Of a stretch of DNA of 64,000 bases, positions 10,388-21,750 are shown in pieces. Numbering within the stretch: position 1 is the stretch's first letter; the number at the start of each line of letters is the position of its first letter. The stretch covers positions 248,001-312,000 of the forward strand of contig WHVD01000030.1 of assembly GCA_015178975.1 (NCBI GenBank). Direction: 5' to 3'. The notes beneath the pieces were generated by a model. It was given only the letters and a program-made list of their open reading frames with translations, was not told the DNA's origin and did no database searches. The stretch is from Hysterangium stoloniferum. Lineage: Eukaryota > Basidiomycota > Agaricomycetes > Hysterangiales > Hysterangiaceae. The position numbers and the translations under genes are program-made.

Positions 10388-12205
10388 GTGCCCCCCAGGT
10401 CGAAGAGCTATATCAAAGAAGATGTCGAAGGACGCTTGGAACTCCTCCCCATGCATCCTGTGATGAACCCCCAAGGTGTAGGATAGCATTGCCCCAGGTG
10501 AGATGCTTGGCATGAAAGGAAAGAGCAATGTCCTCCCACTTTGAAGCATCATTGGCGGATGTCAACCCGTCCAGCTTTTGGATCGGTGAGACCCAATGAC
10601 CGTAGGCCTTCTGGTGCATTCAAATTATGGTGCGAACACGATCAGCGGAAGCATCAGTAATGCAGGCAATGAGAGGGGGCCGAGGGTGTAATGATGGCAG
10701 GGTAGGAGTGGGAAGTGGTGTGGAGCTCATGTCTCCCCCAGGGGGGACTCCTCTCGAGGTGTCAGAATCCGACAACAGTTGCTCCAACAAGTCGACAAGG
10801 TCCACGGCTGAGTGGATTGGTGTGTGTTCAGGAAGAACACAAGAGGAGTTGACAAGCAAGGACCGAAACATGGAGAGTTCCACCCGTTTGATATCCTCCG
10901 CCAAACGCAGCTGTTCCTTAGGGTCGTTGACGCATAAGTAAAATGCACTCATGCGGTCCGACAACGTGAGAGACCCGCTATACCCCTGAATATGCCCTTT
11001 AAGAAGGGGGTGCCGCAGGGTTGGTCCCAGTCGCATTAATGTGCATCCCACAGTGAAGATGTCGGAGGGGTAATTAATGGACACACACATCCAACTTGAC
11101 TGGAAGGGACGAGAGGGGCCAGCCATATCCTGAGAATGGAAGGGAGAGGGCGGCTGTGAATGGGGTCAGCTGGGGGAGGGTCAATGGTATAGGGGGGAGA
11201 GAAGGCAGGTTGGTGGATGGTACAAGACCTCCTGGCAACTCTGAAAAGGGTGTAAAGTGCTGTAGTGGGGGTACAGAAAGATGGGCAGAGGTGGGGGGGA
11301 GGTGAGTGGAGCTGGATGGCATCGCAGAGTCGGCTGGACGATACCCCCTCCAAACTCTGATGGAAGTCGGCAGCTTTCATCATTGGTTAGGATCACTCGT
11401 GAAGAAGTGAATGTTGTCAGGGAGTAGGAAACCTTCATGGCAGTCAGCACTGAGGTACTTGCTGTCGTAGGCCGGTTAGCGCAATTGGTCATCCTCCAAA
11501 TCAGATGAAAGATCACTGGGCCCCATCCGGTAGGTCCATTCCTGAGGTCCACGTTGTGAAGGGGGTCTGGGAGGTAGTGCAACTCTGTCCCCACGTTGCA
11601 ATGCAATGCTTTGTAGTTTGATCCTTTGTATTTTGTCCCAATCGTAGAAGGTGACCCCATCTTTTCCTTTCCTACTTTTCTGTCCCACACTCCGAACGCA
11701 TGGTGTGCCCCCATCGCTGCAATCTGTTTCCACGAAATCTGTCCATTTATGACCTGGAGGGGGAGCGATGGTTGAAGGATTGTTGTGTCCTTCCATTCTC
11801 CTCCATTCCTGCCATGTCTGCTTTGAAGGGACATTATCCCTAGCCCCCATCCTCCGCTGTCCTTCTAAGTACTCTCTCTCCTCTTCCGTTTAAGCATTTT
11901 CAATTCCTCCTGGACCTGTGCAGAGAAAGCCTCGGACTGCCATTTCTTTTTGATCTCCTCTTCAGTAGAAGGGAAAATACTACAAGAAGGTGGTGGGGTT
12001 TCACTCCATGTTCCTGAGGGAGCCCCCCAAGTATTAGAGGACCAGGGTGTAGCTTTTGAAATGGAGTCTGTCCGTGTAGGGTACGTGGACGATGAGGTCT
12101 CCTCCACGCGCTTGACAGTTTCTGTTCGAGGTGGTGGGGAAGGAGGAACTGTTGTTTGAGGTCGAGGTATTCTTTTAAAGTTGGGAAATTGGGACAAAGG
12201 TGCAA
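10388..12205 (-). pseudogene. Minus-strand retroelement internal region with MSQ-type ORF
   Basis: Read on the minus strand it starts with the MSQ-type N-terminus (MSQ, FPNFKRIPRPQ, at 12197) followed by a Ser/Thr/Pro-rich part and a basic, Lys/Glu-rich end at about 11865. Further open segments follow at 11850-11476, 11126-10620 and 10619-10388, leading into LTR B. No reverse transcriptase, integrase or protease motif is seen. It is either the 3' third of a larger element or a non-autonomous one. It is broken in several places and no 5' LTR is found. Its function is unknown. Confidence 0.55.
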
Positions 12206-12378
12206 TAAAAAAGGACTCTACCTGACATCATATACATACATATATGGGAATAATAGATAGTACTCATCACCAGGTCCCAGAGGATCACAGGGTCACATCC
12301 TATGATGCACCTGTTGAGGATTATCACAAAAAAACCATGAGCCTACAAAATGTGACCAGGGAGGGTCACAAAAACAAA

Positions 12379-12471
12379 TGGCCAAAGTGGGGGTCGAACC
12401 CAAGACCTTCGAGTCACAACTGACATAATCAGATATTAGCTCGACGCTCTAACCAACTGAGCTATTCGGCC
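12379..12471 (-). tRNA. tRNA-Ile (anticodon AAU) with a 19-nt intron
   Basis: On the minus strand the acceptor stem GGCCGAA pairs with TTTGGCC (one G-T), the D arm is GCTC/GAGC around AGTTGGTTA, and the anticodon stem TCGAG pairs with CTCGA. The loop CTAATA gives anticodon AAT after the invariant T33. The intron (12415-12433) sits at the usual place, one base 3' of the anticodon. The T loop is TTCGACC, with one weak pair in its stem, and the discriminator base is A. Downstream on the minus strand is a T-rich run (TTTGTTTTTG) suited to RNA polymerase III termination. Confidence 0.87.
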
Positions 12472-14144
12472 ATGCCAAAATGGGACTGCCGAGAGTATAA
12501 GACTTACGCTGTTTCACCACAAACCCACAATAGCCATGGACACATACACTAAAATATACAGAAGACGTCTGATGTAGTGGATGAAGAAAATATTATATGT
12601 CTCATGGCCATTAGTGCTCAAACAATGAGAAACACGGCATCTGCTGGGAGCTGATGGGATGGCACGCCTGGGTGATTTTCCTTGATATTGCTACCGATAT
12701 CCGTTTCCAACTCACGGTCAAAGGTCGTTGCGCTCAATCTATGCATCAATGTAAATTGTAGTGCTTACATTCTTCTTAGAGATCCTTTTTCAGGCTCCAA
12801 ATTTGCAATTGGCCAAAGAGAGCGACATCCACAGGTGGCTTGATCACGTAAATTAATTACCATTTACTTTCAAATAGCGGCGGCCCTCATCAAGACTGAC
12901 CCATGTTTTGGGGGCTGTAGGATGTCGTTATTTTTGTCCATGCAGCTGCCCCCTGGATGCAATTAAATTTACATGAACGGACGTCTGCCCCTTCAGATCA
13001 AGCGATGGAGTTTTCTTCGCTGAAAACTTGGCTAGACTATCTATCGGGACGAACCAGTTAAAGAGATACATTTCGTCTCACACACTGGCAAGAGGGACGT
13101 GGCGTTCTCCGATCTGGATGGCGGGTTTCTAGTATTACACTGAGAACGTGTTTCCTAATATACGGACTGGCTCAAAGAGGCATTCGGACGGCATCAGAGA
13201 TACAAACTACATACACAATACCTCCATCATCACACAAACATTAGATGATGCGATATCCGTGAATAGCGCGCACCCTATTTCACGGCCATCCGAGGTCGGC
13301 GACAGACCTGGTATCGAACTCCCAAGGCTCAACGAAAGATACAATATTCCGTTTTCACGGTGTTCATGAAAATCTCCCAACACCTTCCAAATTTTTCTGT
13401 GGTCGTCAAACCGGGACCTTTGTGCTCACTCCCAAGGGTTGCTGTTTTACATGATGGAGCAACAGAGCGGTCCCTATTCGGAAGCAGATGAAGAACTGGA
13501 ATATGGCATCGACCACATGGCCAAAGGTGACCTGCCAGTGGAGTGCCAATGAAGTCACGGCGGATATGTACATAACGATATATCATTGACTACGAAAACA
13601 CCCCACTGCAAGTGAGCCCCAATTCGTTCTGGTGGCGTGCCACTTGATTCGAGCCTGTGAAACTGGCTTACGGCTCATACAAATCGTGATGCGACCTCTC
13701 TACGCTCAAGGTGACGATTCAGGTGTTTTCAAGGCCGATACCATTTATGCAGTGAATGGAATTCTAGCTTGGGCTACTTACTGCGGGTAATACCACCAAA
13801 ATCCATCGACTCTCAAATGGTTGCTGGCTTATGGTAGAACGCATAAGTTTTTCCCTACCTCTGGAATAATGCTTATGGTTCTCTTGATGAGGTTCATCAT
13901 CTACCGTCACAATAGAATCAAATATATTTGCTATTAATGTGAGATGAACTCAGTAGTTCGAGAACAACTTGTTACCACCAGTCTGTGTGGCATCCTGCAG
14001 TATTAGAAAGCTAGACAAGTAAGTGGAAAAACTCTTTTATTGAAGTAACATAGTAGTACACACAGCTATCTAATGCAAACGTTCGCAAACGTCCGCTCCA
14101 ACGCACAAGCTCTCCGAGAAAATTCCTTCCTTTAATTTCATCCA
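12472..14144. other. 1.7-kb region without a recognisable gene
   Basis: Only short open segments occur here, such as 13148-13369 plus and 13329-13586 minus, which overlap each other, and one of about 65 codons near 13585-13790 plus. None shows a known motif. Base composition is less AT-rich than a typical fungal spacer, so decayed coding sequence is possible, but I cannot name a family. Confidence 0.5.
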
Positions 14145-16485
14145 TTACACCACAGTACTGTTAGCCCACGTCAACGGGATACTATTGATCCACCTCGCAA
14201 TAAGATCAGCCGCAGCCTCAGGTTGATCAAAGGGCACCATATGTCTAAAATAAGCAGAGGTGGGGACACAAGTCAAATCCTGGGCAAGCAAAAACACCAG
14301 ACAACCACATACCCAGCCTCGTTCACTGCTACAAAGGTATAGTTGGTGCCGACGGAGCGGACATCACCTGCCTCCGTCCCGCTGCTGAGTGTAACCCATT
14401 TGCTGGTCTGCGTTTTCTTGAAGGCTTCTGCGAAGGGGTGACCATCGAGGTTGTGTACCCATGCCTCGTTTCCCTAAACAGCATATTTCAGAAATTATAC
14501 ACAGATTCTAAATAAATAAAAATTACGATGAAATTGCACATGAAATCTAGATTGAGGAAACTTTTGAGCATCTTGTTCCTTTCATTTTTCAAAAGACGGT
14601 AACATATGACATACCAGCTTTGCCGGCATACACCAACAGTCTAACCCCCTTGTTCAAAAGCGGAACGAGCAATTCAGCCGCATTGTGCACGGAATCGCCC
14701 TGCAGAGTAAACGCGAGGTTTACTTCCATATTACAGCCTGCAAACCAACAGAGAGAGAAGGTCAGACACAATAAACCAAGTGTTAACATTACAGGATACA
14801 TACTCTGGAACGTCAAGTCCTCAGGTGCACCAAGGGCCTTTTTAACCTCCGGCTTGTTAAGATATACGTCAATCCAGGACATCTCCTTGTAGCACAACTG
14901 GCCATCTTTCTGCGGGTCGCACGTACGCCTGACGTCATACGGGTTGAGACCTAGGGTTTGGATGGGTGTGAACATTTGGCTGTTGCAGTATAGTTGAGCT
15001 GGCACGCTGGAAAGATAATTAGAGACAGATGCAGGCTGTACAGACAAACCATCGTATCCGCTTACCAAACCCACTTCGAATTGAAGTTGTAACAAGCCTT
15101 AACGAGAGTTTGGCAAGTCGAGGCTTTACTAAATAACGAAGTACACTCGGGTCCTTGGGGATCATCGTAGAGCGCGTAGGGTCCTTCATAAACGGGTTCA
15201 TTATCATTATTATGATGTGAAATGACGATGAAAGCGAAAAAGGACCCATACCGTTGCACGCGTACTCCGGAATGGCGCCGAATTGAGTGTAGGGATCAGT
15301 TAGGCCGTTTGCTAGGACCACTGACACAAGGTTAATATGCACCAAGTCCGGAACAGGAGCTAGTGAGAGTTCCTCATTCTTCTTGTTAATGACAAATGCG
15401 ATGTTGGGACCGTAGATTCCGCCTAACATTTTATGAGCATGAAATAATAAATAAAAAATGGGCTGCATATAATTCACCATAGGACTCTGCGGCGAGATGG
15501 AATGGAAGTTTGGAATACTAGAATAAACAAACAATTAGAGACGTCTATAATAATGACTATATTAAATGGAAATTCCTAACCTGAGGGAACTGCTTCATAA
15601 ACAGCTCAAGGAAAGCCCAAACGTCTTGTGCAGCAACGGGGGTGTCACTGATAGTAGATCCGTCGGAGGAGTAGCTGTAGCCCACACCAATGGGTTGGTC
15701 CAAGAAAATGATCTAATCATAAGCAGATACTGTAAAATATTACGTTCAAAAGGTAAGGAGGGCCGCATGCTTACATTCGCATATTCATTCCAGCTGTGGG
15801 GGTTGGGGACGGTACTCGCACCGCCGTCGGTAACCCTGCAAGGACCAAGCTCAAATAGGAGACCGGTGCTGGAGCTGCATCCAGGGCCGCCTATATGCTT
15901 TTATGTCAGTAAATTGACCACTTGTATTTAGTACGGAAATCCACAATCTAACCATTCAACCAAAGAATGAGAGGCGCCGTCTCAGGCGAATTCCTGCTCT
16001 CGAAGAACCTACACAAAAGTCGGGGGACATGTAAAATGCGTGGTTTAACAAAGCTCAGCCTATATATATGACATACCAGTAGAAGAGATGATGATCCTTA
16101 TGGTTAATGTCCAGATACCCGGACTGCTGCTTAACTGTACTATCGCACAGACTGGATGCGTTAGGCTGCGTCCGCAGTTGATAGCTGTCGGCGAACGACG
16201 GGTGGGTTGTTCGCAAGTCTAATCAATAATTGTGACTCGTTTAACACAACCCGCGCATTGCGCAAAATGTGGGATGTTCCGCTCACATGTAACACCCTCT
16301 TGCTTCACGAACTCGCGACCATCTTCGGCGGCCCACGCGTCTGCGCCTGCGCCTGATAGGACAGTTTGAGCATGAGACTGCAGCCTGTCCCATCCCAATT
16401 CCAATGCACTATCCACGGATGGTGCGGAGAATGCTGGTAAGAGCAAGCAGCTCAGATAAAGGAGAGAGTTGATCCCTCGGTACAT
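14145..16485 (-). CDS. Serine carboxypeptidase (peptidase family S10), secreted
   Basis: S10 enzymes remove C-terminal amino acids from peptides in the vacuole or outside the cell. The start is at 16485: the first residues ([20 protein letters not shown]) form a signal peptide. Exons on the minus strand carry [21 protein letters not shown] (oxyanion region), the nucleophile Ser in AAESYG near 15484, the catalytic Asp in AGKAD followed by FMCNFIGNEAW, and the catalytic His in [11 protein letters not shown] near 14235; the stop is at 14145-14147. The first intron is best read as 16219-16286 (GTGAGC to TTAG, 68 nt). The Asp codon is split (G|AT) between one exon and a 20-nt micro-exon at 14527-14546, both sides having GT-AG borders. 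All triad residues are present, so the gene looks functional. It is divergent from the GMC gene at 17217. Confidence 0.9.
14527..14546 (-). other. 20-nt micro-exon of the S10 carboxypeptidase
   Basis: On the minus strand it is preceded by ctag and followed by gtaattt. It encodes the last two bases of the catalytic Asp codon and FMCNFI. Without it the protein would lose the Asp and the flanking Cys and Asn that S10 enzymes keep (typical form AGDADYICNWLGN). Inclusion keeps the frame into GNEAW. Confidence 0.8.
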
Positions 16486-17216
16486 CGTTGTTTGGGAAAG
16501 ATGTTGCAGTCAAAAGGAAGCGCAGGGTTTGTTCTTATGTTTACTGATGAGCGCTGGAGAGCTGCGCACACAGTGACAATGTGGATATTATTAAGATCAT
16601 GCATGAACGCGTAACATGTTACTTGTCACATTATGAATATAAATATGAGGGGCTATGACGGCGCTTCTGTTGTGGACGTCTGTTTCTTTTCTTTTGGTGG
16701 CGCCTATAGATATATAACTGACAGTCGACCCTCAATAAATGCTCAAGAGAGATATCATCAGAATATGGCATATTTATTTGAGCCAGCTTGAGGTTATTCA
16801 CGTAACTTCCTTCCGGGAGATGGTATCCCAGGTTGCCATGTGGGCGGTAGATGATCGGAGACAGTATTGACGAAACTGTTAAATGAAAGAATGGGTAGTA
16901 GTGACTGGCCAAGTTCGGAATGCGATATCCCCGTGTCCGATTTGACGACGGGGGCAACGAAACTCATTGTCCCATTATCCATCGATTTACTTATCATTTT
17001 ATACTAGAAACATGTCTTATTTCATGACTATTTTGGCCAAGAATTGTCCAAGCCAATCCACATGAAACTCCGAGGGTTAGTTGTGCTTGCCGACTGCCGG
17101 CAATATGAAAATCGGAGCCGTCGATTAAGGAAAGCCATTTAATAACCCAGCCAGTATATAAGCCCATGGTGCGCTTTTAATCAACAAAACTTGTTCAATA
17201 TTACCCCCTTATACTA
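16486..17216. promoter_or_regulatory. Divergent promoter region of the S10 and GMC genes
   Basis: 731 bp separate the two start codons. Toward the GMC gene a TATA box (tatataag, 17155-17162) lies 55 bp before the ATG. No clear TATA box is seen on the S10 side. Two overlapping minus ORFs in this stretch (16631-16957 and 16794-16997) show no domain and I do not call them genes. Confidence 0.6.
17155..17162 (+). promoter_or_regulatory. TATA box of the GMC oxidoreductase gene
   Basis: tatataag is placed 55 bp upstream of the start codon, a usual distance for a fungal core promoter with a short leader. Confidence 0.6.
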
Positions 17217-20200
17217 ATGCTAGCTGTTGCTTGTCTTGCCCTTGCAGGCTTCGTTTTTCATGCCTCAGCCAACATCATCACCCCAGACCAGTTGGCTCCT
17301 GCTTATGACTTTGTGATCTCAGGCGGTGGTCTCGCCGGGCTCGTCCTGGCATCAAGGCTTTCAGAGGATGGAAACACCACCGTTCTTGTCCTTGAAGCAG
17401 GTGATACCGGAGATGCAGTAAGGACCTCCATTGGTGAGTTTTAAGGAACGTCTAGTCCACCAACCTTTTCTTCTCAGTCCAATTTTAAAAATAAAAAAAT
17501 AAAAAAACTCGTTAGATATTCCCGGCAACGCGTACTACTCGTCTCTTCTCGGAACATCATATGACTGGAACTACCAAACTGTCCCTCAGCCAAATCTCCA
17601 AAATCGCCAGCTTCCATGGGCGCGAGGAAAAGTTCTCGGCGGCTCGTCCGCTGTCAATGGAATGTACCTTGTCCGACCCAGCCAGCTGGAAGTCGATACC
17701 ATAGCAGGTCTCAACCAGAATCAGACGGGCTCAACTGCATGGACCTGGGAGAGCCTTTTCGCCGCGATGAAGAAGGTCTGTGTAGTCGTTCTTCCTCATG
17801 AAAGGGCTATATCACATCATTAAACATCGCGAACAGTCAGAGACATTTACGCCTCCTTCCTCAGACATTCAGCAACAAGGCGGAATTCAATACAACCTCG
17901 CGTCCCATGGGACCTCGGGACCTTTACACTACTCATACCCTGGATAGTGCGTACCAATTCACCCCATCACTTCCTTTTACTTCACTTAACAGAAAACCTA
18001 CAGCATCTTACCCGTTGTCGGCAACTGGACAGCTACCCTCGAATGGATAGGTTAGTCCCACAAATTCCACCCGCCCATCTTCCATCTCCCTCACCATGAC
18101 TTCCGCTTCAGGCATCGACAGCTCTCCCGATCCCAACGGCGGCGCCGGCTGGGGAGGCTTCATCGCCACCTCATCCATCAACCCCGCCAACTGGACCCGC
18201 TCCTACTCCCGCTCCGCGTACATCGACCCCCTCCCTTTCCGCGCGAACCTCGCCATCCTCCCCAACGCTACAGCCACCCGCTTGATATTCTCCAGCGACA
18301 CGTCGAGCAGCGGTCTCAATGTGACCGCCGTCGAGTGGTCCTCTGCCCGTGGTCAGCAGCGGGCTACCGTGGGCGTGCGGAAGGAGGCCATTTTGTCCGG
18401 CGGCGCGATTGGGACCCCCCACTTGTTGATGCACAGTGGCATTGGGCCTGCGGATGTTTTGAATGCTGCGGGTGTTTCTGTTAGTGCGTACATTGTTTCA
18501 GTCATGGGTCCCCCCCTCCGTCGTCCAGTTTCTTATGGGTGGTTTGTTATATAGATTATGCTCTTCCAGGAGTCGGGCAGCATCTCCAAGATCACGTCGT
18601 AAGTCACCTTCCTCCATCTATACATCCGTCATCTTTACCTCTCTTCTCAAATCACTCTCACTCTCCCACTAACTACACACTACAACTCACAGAGCAGCCA
18701 AGTCGTCTTTAAAACCACCGCCGAGACTGCCGCGTCCATCAAAGGCAGCTCACAGACGAGCGGCGGGGTCTCGACGCCGTTCCTCTCCTTCATCAACTCG
18801 GCCATCGCATACGCGAACAGCACGGACCTCTTCGGGCTCGACTTTCCCGCGCAGTTTGAGCAGGAGATCCTTGCGAATTTGAGTGCGAATGTGGGGACGC
18901 TCGTGCCCTCCCAGGATACTACCGTCTTGGAGGGATATAAGGCTATTTATGCGACTACGGCGGAGAAGTTTATGACGTCGCAAGTTGGGCAGGTTGGTTG
19001 TGGTCTCTCTCTCTTCGTTTGTGGTTGTAATCGCGTTTCTTTTATTCTTTTTTCTTCTCTTCTTTTTATGGCGGGATGGCTGGCTGATTGTATTACGTTG
19101 GTGTTGTACAGGTTGAACTTTTGTTATCGCTAACGGGGACAGCAAATGGTGGTGATAATTCCATCGCTATCCAAGCTGCCCTTCAACATCCGTTCAGGTA
19201 CGTCGGTCTGTGCCAAGCCTCTCGTGGCATTCTGGTATATTGATTGTGTATTCCCATATCCCACTACGCGCGTGCGCACATGTACAGTCATGGCCGTATC
19301 TACATCAACACCTCCGATCCATTCGATTACCCCGTAATTGATCCACAGTACTTCTCTCATCCTGCCGGTCAGTCACACCCAGAACTTCTTTTTCCACTCC
19401 GCGTTCTCTGACTCCTGATTCCTGATCTTTTATGTATGGCTCCTCCTTCCTTTTTCCGATCCGACATGCCTCTTCCTCCCACTTCCCCGCCCATGTCATG
19501 TCTCAATCTTGCGTGTCCATCGTGACATAACAGACGCCCTCACCCTGCGCGAAGGCCTCAAGCTCGCGCGCAAACTCGGGCAGACGCAGCCTCTCAACGC
19601 CAGTATTCTCTCCGAGGTATCGCCCGGCGCGAGTGTGGTGTCGGATGCGGATTGGGATGCGTGGATCCCTGGGACGGTGGGAACTGAGTGCGTGTTTTCT
19701 TCCTTTTTGTGTTGTATCACCACCCACTGTCGTGTTGTTCGGGGGGGTTCCTATTGGATTGATTGACTGACTGCCTCCTTGTCTTTCGGTTTTTTGCCGC
19801 TTTTTCTAGATTTCATCCATCGTGTACCTGTGCGATGTTGCCCCTCTCCCAAGGCGGCGTTGTTGATCCTAACCTCAAAGTCTACGGAACTGGTATGTCC
19901 TCTCCTCCTCCTCACAAACCACACACTCACTTGATCTTCTCAGCAAATGTCCGCGTTGTCGACGCCTCCGTATACCCGATCCAATTCGCTGCACATGTAC
20001 GTCCATCCCATCCCATCCCATCCCATTTCTCACCCCCCACCCCCCACCTTCAAATGACCAATAACCATTAACCATCCGCCCCCACCCACAGCTCCAAGCC
20101 CCAACGTACGGCCTCGCCGAACTCGCCGCGTCCATCATCCGCGCGCAATATAATGGTCTCCCACCGCCTTATGCATCGATAACGACGACGCCGACGGGGG

Positions 20201-20325
20201 TGCCGGTGCCGTCCACGACGGCTGTGGGGGCGAAGAATGGCAATGGTGCAGCTGGAAAAGGGAAGGGGAGCCTGGGGCTGGGTCTTGGTCTTGGGTTGGG
20301 TCTCTTGGCCGGTGTGGTGTGGTGA
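17217..20325 (+). CDS. GMC (FAD-dependent) oxidoreductase, secreted, CAZy AA3-like
   Basis: GMC enzymes oxidise alcohols or sugars with FAD and make hydrogen peroxide; fungal AA3 members support lignocellulose attack. The start at 17217 gives a signal peptide ([17 protein letters not shown]), then the FAD-binding [18 protein letters not shown] with LVLEAG, the first GMC signature [18 protein letters not shown] and the second [16 protein letters not shown]. The catalytic His is in FHPSCTCAM and the second active-site His in VYPIQFAAH. About 13 exons are joined by short GT-AG introns; the first intron follows TSI at about 17433. The C-terminus is unusual: a Gly/Lys spacer, then a Leu/Gly hydrophobic tail ending in GVVW, like a GPI-anchor signal. 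The exact substrate (aryl alcohol, glucose or other) cannot be told from sequence. Confidence 0.9.
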
Positions 20326-21750
20326 GAACTGATCAGCGTGTCGAGAACATTTGCTTGGAGGCGGACGGACGGACAGGGCGGACTTGTTCACGGTGGGGAG
20401 CGGCCGGCCAGCGCGAGGGAGGTAGGATGGATGGATGGACGGACTCGAGAGCTTCGATCTACGATGGACTCGCACGCAGGAGGTTATATCTGATTAGAGA
20501 TGGACGCGCTGGCGCTCTTTTTTTATATTACCCGGTTACTGTTTGTTTTTTATGCTGTTGATGTCCTAGTCGATCTTTACACGTCATTCTTTTGATTATC
20601 CTTTTTTACCTGCATAGATTTAATCTGTGTTGTGTGAGAGATGGACTCAAGTTGAAGTGTTCGGGCGATGTCGATGCTGTTATATTGAACACGATATTTC
20701 ATAAAAGTATCGCGCTGAGACACAAGACAGCAGATAACTGGACGCGCGTCAGGTCAACCTATAGGGAAAATGATTCCCCCATCCCCATGTTTGATTCCCT
20801 CTACGATAAACTTGCCCCTCAATAATTTTTCTGTGAATTTAAATGCTACTCATTTACAGCTAACACTCACGTATGTCATTTTATAATTTCGAGTCTGTAT
20901 TAGACTCTGTGTTACCGTGACCAAGCAGATTCGGACCACGGATATTGTGCCGACTAAGGTGGGGAACGGTATACCAGACTACTAGCGTAACAAACTGGGA
21001 AAGGAAAGGAAAGGAAGGGGGGTGCTGTCTATCCGGAATCCAAATGAAAGACAGCCTGAGCGCGACACGGCGGAACATAATGCTACTGCCCCAACTTTAA
21101 ATACTCCCCACTGCCCACAATCGGCATTCAGCATCTTTCCACATTAAATTCACACCAAATTTTTTATAATTTTCGATTGCGAGGAAGAAGTTGGCGACAC
21201 GAAAAGTGGGAAGGAACATGCGGACAACTTGAATATTAATGACAGGATTGCCGCACGACGGAATGTGATACAGTTTTTTATGGTGGAACGTTTGGTACAA
21301 GTCAGGATGATGCAACGCAGCATACTTCATAATACTCGATCCTCCAAGACTCTGTTGTATATCGACCGGCTCGAATATATCACGGTTAGTTGCCCTGTCA
21401 ACCGACTCTGACTTGTTCCTTGCAACGCAAAATAACCCCTTAATTATAATTCCTACATAAATTTATGTCTTACCGTGACATTCTCGGCTGTCAACCCCCG
21501 ATTTCTTATCAGCCGACAAATGTAACCCTATGAGTAGTCTCACTCTCGTACATTGTTTAGTGTAGCGGATTGAGGTGAAGATGCAAGATTCTCGCAGCTT
21601 ATATGTGAAAGAAGACCAAGGGGGTCTAACATAACAATGAAATATATTTTCCATTCAAGACACATTCAAGCTACAGTAAGGTCTCCTCCCCGATTCAACT
21701 CGCCCTTTTTCGAATCTCAAGTTGGTTAGCAATGGTTTAAGACCGAGGGA
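20326..21750. other. Spacer between the convergent GMC and calpain genes
   Basis: 1.4 kb with no gene I can support. It holds the 3' ends of the GMC gene (plus) and the calpain gene (minus), T-rich runs near 20518-20610 suited to 3' processing, and short ORFs without motifs. No repeat or RNA gene was recognised. Confidence 0.6.

Noticed and set aside
10627-11305. Plus-strand ORFs opposite the minus-strand remnant
   Set aside because: The minus strand carries the motif shared with 8133-8372 and leads to LTR B in the right orientation, so the plus ORFs are shadows.
13148-13586. Overlapping ORFs on both strands considered as a decayed enzyme gene
   Set aside because: No motif of any family I know could be matched in any frame; left as unexplained spacer.
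16631-16997. Two overlapping minus-strand ORFs in the S10/GMC promoter region
   Set aside because: No domain, no signal peptide, and both overlap each other in different frames within a divergent promoter; most likely chance.
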